NCBI RefSeq assembly: GCF_016863395.1
Contig: NZ_BOOU01000033.1
Coordinates: forward strand, 1-53,550
DNA length: 53,550 nt
Source of the DNA: Sphaerisporangium rufum
GTDB taxonomy: Bacteria; Actinomycetota; Actinomycetes; Streptosporangiales; Streptosporangiaceae
Direction of reading: 5' to 3'
Made by a program: the position numbers and the translations under genes. How positions within the stretch are numbered: the first letter of the stretch is position 1; every line of letters begins with the position of its first letter. The notes under the pieces were generated by a model. It was not told the origin of the DNA. It was given only the letters and a program-made list of their open reading frames with translations, and ran no database searches. This document shows positions 23,693 to 30,642 of this stretch, piece after piece.

Positions 23693-24991
23693 TCACAGGC
23701 TCCAGCCCTTGAGGATGCCCTGGTAGGCCTTGGCCACGTCCTGCAGCATCGGCTCGGTGGTGGTGCCGCCGGTGACCAGCTTCTGGTAGCCCTGCAGCAG
23801 CGGCTCGTACAGCGAGGCGGCCTCGGGGATCCACGGGCGCTCGACGGCGGACTCCATCGGCTTCTGCCACTGGGCGATCTTGGGGTTGGCCGTCGCCTCG
23901 GCGGCGCTGTAGGCGGAGGTGCGGGTGGGCAGCAGGCCCAGCTTGCCGGCGATCTTGGCCTGGCTCTCGGTGGAGGCCATGTAGTTGATGAACAGGTAGG
24001 AGGCGTCCAGGTTCTTGGAGCCGGCGTAGACGGTGTAGTCGTGGCCGCCCACCGGGGAGCCGGACTTGGCCGAGCCGGCCGGCACCGGGGCCACCCCGAA
24101 GTTGTCCGGGTCGTCCTTGAAGACCTTGCCGCCGAGGTTGTCGGTGTTCGACCAGGGGCCGTTGAAGATCATCGCGACCTTGCCTTCCTTGAAGGCGGTC
24201 TCGGCGTTGGTGTAGCTGTCCTGGACGGCCGGCTTGATGGTGGCGCCGGACTTGACCAGGTCCTCGACGATCTTCACGCCCGCGACGGCCTGCGGGGCGG
24301 CGATGGCGATCTTCTTGTTGGGCACGTCGACGAAGTCGCCGCCCTCGCCGTAGATGAACGGCAGCAGGAAGTAGGAGTCGACGTTCAGCGCCAGCCCGTC
24401 GGCGCCGGCCTTGGACTTGACGTCCAACGCCACCTTCTTCAGGTCGGCCATGGTGGCCGGCGGGGCGTCGTAGCCGGCCTTCTTGAGCAGCTTCTTGTTG
24501 TACAGCAGGCCGAGGGTGTCGGTGACCTGCGGCACGCCGTATGTCTTGCCGTTGAACTTGCCGCTCGCGGCCGGCGAGGCCAGGAAGTCCTCGGGCTTGT
24601 CCACGGCGGTGGTGCCGTCCAGCGGGGCCAGGTAGCCCAGGGAGGCGAACTCCGCCACCCAGCCGACGTCGGTGCGCAGCACGTCGGGGGCGCCGGCGCC
24701 GCTCTGCGCGGCGGTCTTGAACTTGTCGCGCGCGTCGGCGAACGGCACGTTCACGTAGTTGACCTTGATCTTGGGGTACTTCGCCGAGAAGTCCTTGATC
24801 AGCTCCTGGAAGACGGGCCCCTCGTTGGTGGCGTCGGAGGTGTCCCACCAGGTCACCGTGCCGGCGACGGACGCGGGGTCGGCGCTCTTGGCCGGTGCCG
24901 CCGCGTTGTCAGGGGTGTCGCCGCCGCCACAGGCGGAGACCGCCAGTGCGAGCGCCGCGGCGGTAGCCGCGACCGAGATGCCTCGCCGCAT
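23693..24991 (-). CDS. malE: Maltose/maltodextrin-binding lipoprotein MalE
   Basis: The 432-residue protein has a lipoprotein signal ending LAVSAC with lipidated C21, then a disordered linker and a family 1 extracellular solute-binding domain starting VTWWDTSDATNEGPVFQELI. Features such as YGVPQVTDTLGLLYNKKLL and AMIFNGPWS are typical of maltodextrin-binding proteins. It delivers substrate to MalF-MalG at the outer face of the membrane. It is first in the operon. Its upstream region carries tandem repeats that probably bind the LacI-type regulator. Confidence 0.92.
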   Translation of the reverse strand: MRRGISVAATAAALALAVSACGGGDTPDNAAAPAKSADPASVAGTVTWWDTSDATNEGPVFQELIKDFSAKYPKIKVNYVNVPFADARDKFKTAAQSGAGAPDVLRTDVGWVAEFASLGYLAPLDGTTAVDKPEDFLASPAASGKFNGKTYGVPQVTDTLGLLYNKKLLKKAGYDAPPATMADLKKVALDVKSKAGADGLALNVDSYFLLPFIYGEGGDFVDVPNKKIAIAAPQAVAGVKIVEDLVKSGATIKPAVQDSYTNAETAFKEGKVAMIFNGPWSNTDNLGGKVFKDDPDNFGVAPVPAGSAKSGSPVGGHDYTVYAGSKNLDASYLFINYMASTESQAKIAGKLGLLPTRTSAYSAAEATANPKIAQWQKPMESAVERPWIPEAASLYEPLLQGYQKLVTGGTTTEPMLQDVAKAYQGILKGWSL

Positions 24992-25388
24992 GTTGTGCTC
25001 TCCTTGCTCAGCTTCATTGCCCGAGTCGGCGACGGCGCCCGCGGCCCCGAGGGCGGGCGGTCGTCACCGGTGTAGGCGGAACGTAACAGTCACGTGAACG
25101 GACATGAAAGACCTTTCAGCAACTTTCTGCAAATTGTGATGCGGTCGACATGACCGCCCGCCCGCCAGGTGGCGCCGCCGCCGCCCGGAGGGAGCGGCGG
25201 GCGCCGGCTCGGGGCAGAGGTTGGCAGGTGTCCTGACCATGACGGGAGGTCGTCGGTCAAGTGGCCACCAGCTGAGCGATTTCTCACGTCATGTATGGAC
25301 ATAGCGGGTGACGACGCGATGTACTACCTCAGCGATTCACAATGGCGGCTGGGATCCGGGCGATGATGCCCGGGAGGAACGAGTGACG
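24992..25388. promoter_or_regulatory. Divergent mal operon / ABC ATPase control region
   Basis: This 397-bp gap separates malE (minus) from the ABC ATPase gene (plus). No small gene is supported. On the minus strand TTGCAG-N17-TTTCAT (overlapping the 25113-25132 repeats) could be the malE promoter, but the hexamers are weak. No convincing promoter was found for the ATPase. Confidence 0.5.
25113..25132. promoter_or_regulatory. Tandem 10-bp repeats, probable MalR operator
   Basis: CTTTCAGCAA (25113-25122) is followed directly by CTTTCTGCAA (25123-25132), an exact 10-bp periodicity with one mismatch. Similar direct-repeat elements occur before maltose, amylase and chitinase genes of Streptomyces, where MalR-type LacI proteins act (from memory). 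The location upstream of malE fits an operator. Confidence 0.6.
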
Positions 25389-26702
25389 ATGAGTACCGTC
25401 GTTCTCGACAGCGTGACAAAGGTGTACCCCGGGGGACATCTCGCGGTCGATCGATTGAGCCTGCGCGCGGAGGAGGGCGAGCTACTGGTCCTGCTCGGCC
25501 CGTCCGGGTGCGGCAAGTCCACCCTGCTCCGCATGATCGCGGGGCTGGAGGAGATCACCTCGGGGGATTTGTACCTGAACGGGCACTTCGCCAACGACCT
25601 GGCCCCACGCGACCGGGACGTCGCCATGGTCTTCCAGAGCGGCGCGCTCTACCCGCACCGCTCGGTACGCGGCAACCTGTCGTTCCCCCTGGAGATCGCC
25701 AAGGCCGACCCCAACCTCACCCGCGAGCGGGTGGTCGAGCTGTCCAAGGCACTGCACATCGACGAGACGCTGGACCGCCGGCCTGGAACGCTCTCAGGCG
25801 GCCAGCGCCAGCGGGTCGCGATGGGCCGGGCGATCGTCCGCCAGCCGTCCATCTTCCTGATGGACGAGCCGCTGTCCAACCTGGACGCGGGCATGCGCAC
25901 CGAGCTGCGCATGGAGATCTCCTCGCTGGTGCGGGCGCTCGGCGTCACCACGATCTACGTGACGCACGACCAGGTCGAGGCGCTCACGCTGGCCGACCGG
26001 ATCGCCATCATCAACCGCGGGGTGCTGCAGGACGTGGGCACGCCCTCGCAGATCTACAACGACCCGGCGACGGCGTTCGTCGCGGCGTTCCTCAGCTCGC
26101 AGCAGATCAACCTGCTGTCGGCCGCGGTGCGGACCCCGCAGAACCAGTACATCATGCTGGACTTCGGCCTGCACCAGATCATCATGCCCTGGAGCGACCC
26201 GCGCGCCTACGCGCTGTCCCAGCACACCGGCAGCCAGATCATCGTGGGCATCCGCCCGGACGGCCTGGCCCCGCTGCCGGACGGAGCCGACGCGCCGCAC
26301 TTCGCCGGCCGGGTCCGCACGCTGGAGTACCACGGCCACGAGTGGCTGGCCTACCTGGAGGTCGGCATCCCGGCGGTCAGCGCCCCGGAGCCGGCCCCGC
26401 GCGCCAACCTCAACGGTCACGCCAACGGCCACGCCAACGGCAACGGGCACGGCGGCGTAGGCGGGCGGATGCGGGCGATGATGCGCCGCTTCATGCCCGG
26501 GGCCACCGAGGAGGAGCCGCTCCCGGTGGAGGAGGCCGCCGCGCCCGGCATCAGCGGGCACCACCGGCGCTCCGACCTGGTCGTCCGGCTCGGCTCGCGG
26601 CCGGTGTGGCGGGCGGGGGATCATGGCCGGGTCGGGGTGGACCTGAGCCGCATCATGCTGTTCACCATGGAAGGGAACCGGATCGACCCGCCGCGGCGTT
26701 GA
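25389..26702 (+). CDS. Sugar ABC transporter ATPase (MsiK/MalK-like) with Asn-Gly-His insert
   Basis: From ATG 25389 the protein has 437 residues. Walker A GPSGCGKST is at 37-45, the Q-loop at VFQSG, the signature LSGGQRQR at 135-142, Walker B IFLMDEP at 155-161 and the H-loop in YVTHDQVEAL. A C-terminal regulatory (TOBE/OB) region follows as in MalK and MsiK. It is interrupted at about 335-400 by a low-complexity NGHANGHANGNGHGG stretch and a basic RMRAMMRRFMPG segment, making it about 60-70 residues longer than usual. It is divergent from malE and so probably powers MalFG, and may also serve CebFG, which lacks its own ATPase here. GGAGG at 25373-25377 is better spaced for the in-frame GTG at 25383. 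Confidence 0.9.
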   Translation: MSTVVLDSVTKVYPGGHLAVDRLSLRAEEGELLVLLGPSGCGKSTLLRMIAGLEEITSGDLYLNGHFANDLAPRDRDVAMVFQSGALYPHRSVRGNLSFPLEIAKADPNLTRERVVELSKALHIDETLDRRPGTLSGGQRQRVAMGRAIVRQPSIFLMDEPLSNLDAGMRTELRMEISSLVRALGVTTIYVTHDQVEALTLADRIAIINRGVLQDVGTPSQIYNDPATAFVAAFLSSQQINLLSAAVRTPQNQYIMLDFGLHQIIMPWSDPRAYALSQHTGSQIIVGIRPDGLAPLPDGADAPHFAGRVRTLEYHGHEWLAYLEVGIPAVSAPEPAPRANLNGHANGHANGNGHGGVGGRMRAMMRRFMPGATEEEPLPVEEAAAPGISGHHRRSDLVVRLGSRPVWRAGDHGRVGVDLSRIMLFTMEGNRIDPPRR

Positions 26703-26774
26703 CGCCGGCCGCGGCCCGAGAAGACGGCCGGATCCCACCCGATCGCCCTCCATGATCGACATGACGGCCCGGCA

Positions 26775-27404
26775 TCAGGCGACCGTGCGGCCGGCCGGTG
26801 GCGCGGCCAGCAGCGAGACGATCTCCACCAGGCGCGCCGCCCGGTCCAGCTCGACCTGGTGAAAGGCCGGGCCGTCCGTCCGGGCCACCACCAGGTGCAG
26901 GCCGGCCGCCGCCACCGGCAGGCTGAGCAGGTGCAGCGCGCCCTCGCTGAACGCCGACGGCCGCAGCGGCGTCAGATCGGGCATCTCCGCGATGTCCGGC
27001 GCCTGCCAGCTCCCGTGCACCACGTCCCCGGTGCGGGAGTCGACGGCCAGCGCCCACTCGGCGCTCACCAGGCCGGGCGCCGCGTCCACCAGGGTGCGGA
27101 ACGCCCGGGCGCCGTCGGTGGCCACCTGGCCGAGCAGGTCGTAGTCGGGGCTGCTGCCGGGCACCTCCCGGGTGGGCCACGCCCCCTCCACCCGCACCCC
27201 CGGCACGACCGACAGCCGGTCGCGCAGCTCCCCGGCCGCCAGTCCGGCCGGCCAGGAGAGGGTGAAGTCGTCCACCGCCCGGCCGGCCTGGCGTTCCAGC
27301 ACCGTGACCTGGTGGATGTCCGCGCCGAGGACGCCGAAGGCGCGGGCCACCTGCCCGAGCACCCCCGGACGGTCCGGCAGGGACACCCGCACTCTCAGCA
27401 CCAT
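26775..27404 (-). CDS. ACT-domain protein
   Basis: From ATG 27404 (preceded by GGGGGTGG) the protein has 209 residues. Residues 1-70 form an ACT domain (VLRVRVSLPDRPGVLGQVARAFG, then ADIHQVTVLERQ), the amino-acid-binding module of many regulated enzymes. The remaining 130 residues resemble a GAF-like sensor (LVDAAPGLVSAEWALAVDS, then LHLLSLPVAAAGLHLVVART). Several actinobacteria have such stand-alone amino-acid-binding proteins, but no partner is evident here. A longer frame to 27578 would overlap the neighbour and lacks a ribosome-binding site. Confidence 0.75.
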   Translation of the reverse strand: MVLRVRVSLPDRPGVLGQVARAFGVLGADIHQVTVLERQAGRAVDDFTLSWPAGLAAGELRDRLSVVPGVRVEGAWPTREVPGSSPDYDLLGQVATDGARAFRTLVDAAPGLVSAEWALAVDSRTGDVVHGSWQAPDIAEMPDLTPLRPSAFSEGALHLLSLPVAAAGLHLVVARTDGPAFHQVELDRAARLVEIVSLLAAPPAGRTVA

Positions 27405-27510
27405 CGTCACCACCCCCGCGCCCGCCGGCCGGCCGTTCCGGTCCGGCACACCGCCCAGCCTGCTCGACCGAGATTTCCGGATCGTTCCAGCAGGATGTCG
27501 GCGATGAGTC

Positions 27511-28881
27511 CTATCTGTGCTGATACGCACCGGCATCCGGATGGCCGAACCGCGGGATCGCCCGCCCGGTGAGGTCATAGGCGAGCCCGAGACCGCCGTA
27601 CCACGCCGGGCCGAGCCGCACCCCCCCGCCGATCGCCGGCGAGCCGGCGCGCACCCGCAGGTCCAGCGGCCCGACGAAGCGGGGGTCGCGGCGCACCGAG
27701 CGGTGGCCGAGCCGGAACCGGCCGATCCGCCCCGCGTAGACGCCGCCCGCGTCGTCGATCCCCCGGCCGTCCTCGTAGGCCGCCACCCCGCCGACCTTGA
27801 TGACGTTGTTGCGCATCACCAGGATCCGGCGCGAGCAGCCATCGGAGCAGGCCACGCCGATGGTGCGGCGGGCCGGCAGGTACACCGAGTTGTTCACCAC
27901 GACCGTGCCGAGCACCGGCCCGACCTGGTGCCCGGGCCCCCGGGTCACCAGGAACGAGCCGCGCCGCCGCCCGGAGGTGACCACGTTGCCGGCGAACAGG
28001 TTGCCGGTGGCGGTGTCACCGCGGCGGTGCCCGAGCTCGGTGAAGGTCTCGTTGTCGCGCGCGATGTTGTGCGCGATGACGTTGCGGTCCCCGCCGTAGA
28101 TCTCCACCGCGGCGCCGTCGGCGACATAGTCGCGGCTCGGCGCGTAGCTGCCGGCGATCAGGTTGCCGATCACCCGGTTGTCGTCCCCGTTGAGCAGCAC
28201 GCCGAACGCGCCGGAGTCGTTGTCCGGCCGGCCGTCGTTCACGCTCATCCGGTCGTTGCCGACGATGCGGCTGTCCCGGACCGAGTTGTGGCGGCCGCGC
28301 GGCGTCACCCACACGCCCGCGACGTTGCGGTCGGCGTACACGTCCGCCAGGTCGTTGTGGCGGCCCTGGACGCGAAAGCCGCTCCACCCGCAGTCGCTGG
28401 CGCGCAGGCCGCGCACCCGCCAGTGCGAGCCCGACACCACCACGCAGTCGCCGCGCCGCCCGGTGACGGTCGGCCGCGGCCCGTGCCCGTAGGCGCCCGC
28501 GGTGAGCGGGCGGGCGCGCGTGCCGTCGGCGCGCAGCCGAAGCGTGCCCTTCCAGCGGCCGCCGCGGCGCAGCAGCACGGTGTCCCCCGGGCGCAGCCGG
28601 GCCGCGTTGGCGCGCTCCAGGGTGCGCCAGGCCGCGCCTGGCGAGGTGCCCGGGGCGTCGTCGTCGCCCTCGCGGGCGTCAAGGTAGAAGACCCGGCCGG
28701 ACCCGGTACGGGCCGGCGCGGGCAACCGGACGGATGCCGCGGCCCGGTCGAGCGGCGCCGCGGCCACGACCGGTAAGGCGGTGCCCCCCGGTGGGAGTGC
28801 CGGTACCGCGGCCGGGACGGCCATCAGTACCAGGACCGGCGGTAAGAGCCGGCCGGGTCGCCAGAGGTTCGGCGTCATCAC
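27511..28881 (-). CDS. Secreted right-handed beta-helix protein
   Basis: The 456-residue protein has a Sec signal at about residues 10-42 (LLPPVLVLMAVPAAVPALPP) and no lipobox. After FYLDAREGDDDAPGTSPGAAWRTLERA, a known opening of pectate-lyase-fold glycan enzymes, it has repeated short strands with ladder Asn residues (RHNDLADVY, RHNSVRDSRIVGN, DDNRVIGNLIAGS, DRNVIAHNIARDN and TGNLFAGNVV), so a PbH1/NosD-type parallel beta-helix. Such proteins are polysaccharide lyases, hydrolases or glycan-binding proteins; I see no catalytic residue set that settles which. Four Cys (TGRRGDCV, ASDCGW, VACSDGCSR) may form disulfides. Confidence 0.82.
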   Translation of the reverse strand: MMTPNLWRPGRLLPPVLVLMAVPAAVPALPPGGTALPVVAAAPLDRAAASVRLPAPARTGSGRVFYLDAREGDDDAPGTSPGAAWRTLERANAARLRPGDTVLLRRGGRWKGTLRLRADGTRARPLTAGAYGHGPRPTVTGRRGDCVVVSGSHWRVRGLRASDCGWSGFRVQGRHNDLADVYADRNVAGVWVTPRGRHNSVRDSRIVGNDRMSVNDGRPDNDSGAFGVLLNGDDNRVIGNLIAGSYAPSRDYVADGAAVEIYGGDRNVIAHNIARDNETFTELGHRRGDTATGNLFAGNVVTSGRRRGSFLVTRGPGHQVGPVLGTVVVNNSVYLPARRTIGVACSDGCSRRILVMRNNVIKVGGVAAYEDGRGIDDAGGVYAGRIGRFRLGHRSVRRDPRFVGPLDLRVRAGSPAIGGGVRLGPAWYGGLGLAYDLTGRAIPRFGHPDAGAYQHR

Positions 28882-29114
28882 ACCACTGCCCCGGATCGGA
28901 AAGATCGGTGCCGCTCACCGTAGTGCCCGCGGTCCGCCGGCGGGAGGCCCGATGAGAGGGCACGCGGCCGGGTCCCGTTCGATCCCGGCACGCCGGACGA
29001 TAAGCCGCGCCGGGCCGCCGTCGCCCGGCGCGCCGGGCGCCCTTTGCCGACCCTTGGACGGGTCTTGCCCGCGTAGCGGATCTTGACCGGTGGCCCCGTC
29101 GATAGCCTTTGCCA

Positions 29115-30479
29115 ATGCCCCGCACATCGGCCGCGGCGTGGCCCCGATCGATCCGGGGGCGGGTCACCCTCCTCGCGCTCGCGCTGGCCGCCCTCCTGCT
29201 GGCGCCGCTCGGCGTGGCGGTCGACCTGGTCGTCCGGGACGCGGTCGCCGGCGCCCTGCTGCGGGACACCCGGGAGGCCGCCGCCCGGGTCGCCGCCGCC
29301 TACCACGAGGGAACGCTCCGCAACCCGGTCACGCCCGGTCCCGGCGGGGTGGACGTGATCCAGATCGTCGGTCCGGGCGACCATCTGCTGGCCGCCACCA
29401 CGGCGGCCGAGCGGCTGCCCGTGCTGGGCACCGCCCGCCCGGCGCGGCCGGGCCGCTTCCTGGACTTCGTGGCCTGCCCGCCGCCGGCGGGCGCCTGCCT
29501 GCACGCGACCGCCGCGCAGATCGGCCCGCCGCCCGCCGGTCCGGTCGTGTACGCCGCCGCCCGGATGCCGGTGCCGCTCAGCGGGCGCGCGCTGGACGCG
29601 CTGGTCGGCCTGCACGTCGCCGCGCTGACCGCGCTGGCCGGGTGGGCGGCCTGGAAGGGCGCCGACCGGGGGCTGCGGACCGTGGACGACGTCCGGGCGC
29701 AGCTGGCCCGGATCATGGTGGGCGACCTGTCCCGGCGGGTCCGCGAGCCGCCGGGCGAGGACGAGATCTCCACGCTGGCCCGCACGGTCAACCGCACGCT
29801 GGCCCGGCTGGAACACTCGGTCGAGCAGCAGCGCCGGTTCGCCGCGGACGCCTCCCACGAGCTGCGCACCCCGATCGCCGGGCTGCGCGCCCACCTGGAG
29901 GAGGCGCGGATGTACCCCGAGCAGGCCGACCTGCCGACCCTGGTGAACGGCGCGCTGCGCGACACCGACCGGGTGGAGGCCATCGTCACCGACCTGCTGT
30001 TCCTGGCCCGGCTGGGGTCGGGCGGTCCCGCCGCGCAGGAGCCGGTGGACCTGGGCGGGCTGGCCGCCGAGGAGATCGCCCGCCGGCCGGGGCGGGTCCC
30101 GGTCAAGGCGGAGCTGGCCGACGGGGTGACCGTGCGCGGCGTGCGCCCCCACCTGCTGCGGCTGGCGGGCAACCTGCTGGACAACGCGCAGCGGCACGCC
30201 GCCACGATGGTCCGGGTGGAGGTGTTCCGCGCCCGGAGCACCGCCGTGCTGGCCGTCACCAACGACGGCGACCGCATCGCCGCGCGGGACCGCGAGCGCG
30301 TCTTCCAGCGCTTCACCCGCCTGGACGAGTCCCGCAGCCGCGACCGGGGCGGCACCGGACTGGGCCTGGCCATCGCCCGCGACGTCGCCATCGCGCACGG
30401 CGGCACGCTGCACGTCGAGGACACCCCGGAAGGCACCCGGTTCGTCCTCGTGCTGCCCGCGGCCGGTGCCGGCCCCTGA
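29115..30479 (+). CDS. Orphan sensor histidine kinase (HAMP-HisKA-HATPase)
   Basis: The protein has about 454 residues. Transmembrane helix 1 is RVTLLALALAALLLAPLGVAV, then a periplasmic sensor of about 130 residues containing CPPPAGAC, a second helix LVGLHVAALTALAGWAAW, a HAMP-like linker and HisKA with phospho-acceptor His in FAADASHELRTPIAGLRAHLEEA. The N-box is LLDNAQRHA and the G-box GGTGLGLAIARD. It looks like a PhoR/CseC-type kinase. No response-regulator gene adjoins it in either direction, which is unusual for this class. The ATG at 29115 is used; an in-frame TTG at 29109 has no ribosome-binding site. Confidence 0.9.
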   Translation: MPRTSAAAWPRSIRGRVTLLALALAALLLAPLGVAVDLVVRDAVAGALLRDTREAAARVAAAYHEGTLRNPVTPGPGGVDVIQIVGPGDHLLAATTAAERLPVLGTARPARPGRFLDFVACPPPAGACLHATAAQIGPPPAGPVVYAAARMPVPLSGRALDALVGLHVAALTALAGWAAWKGADRGLRTVDDVRAQLARIMVGDLSRRVREPPGEDEISTLARTVNRTLARLEHSVEQQRRFAADASHELRTPIAGLRAHLEEARMYPEQADLPTLVNGALRDTDRVEAIVTDLLFLARLGSGGPAAQEPVDLGGLAAEEIARRPGRVPVKAELADGVTVRGVRPHLLRLAGNLLDNAQRHAATMVRVEVFRARSTAVLAVTNDGDRIAARDRERVFQRFTRLDESRSRDRGGTGLGLAIARDVAIAHGGTLHVEDTPEGTRFVLVLPAAGAGP

Positions 30480-30642
30480 GGCGGTGCGTGGCGGGACGGG
30501 CGGGCCGGTCGGGAATGTTCATGGCGGCGACGCCGGACGTTCAGCCCGCACTCTCCTGGGCGGTCCTGGTCGGCGGTTAGCGTGCCTGGCATCCACGGAC
30601 CCGCCGCCGCGCGGGCCCGCCGCCGCATATCAAGGAGCCGTC

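Noticed and set aside
29109-29114. TTG start for the orphan histidine kinase
   Set aside because: ATG at 29115 is two codons further and no ribosome-binding site favours the TTG.
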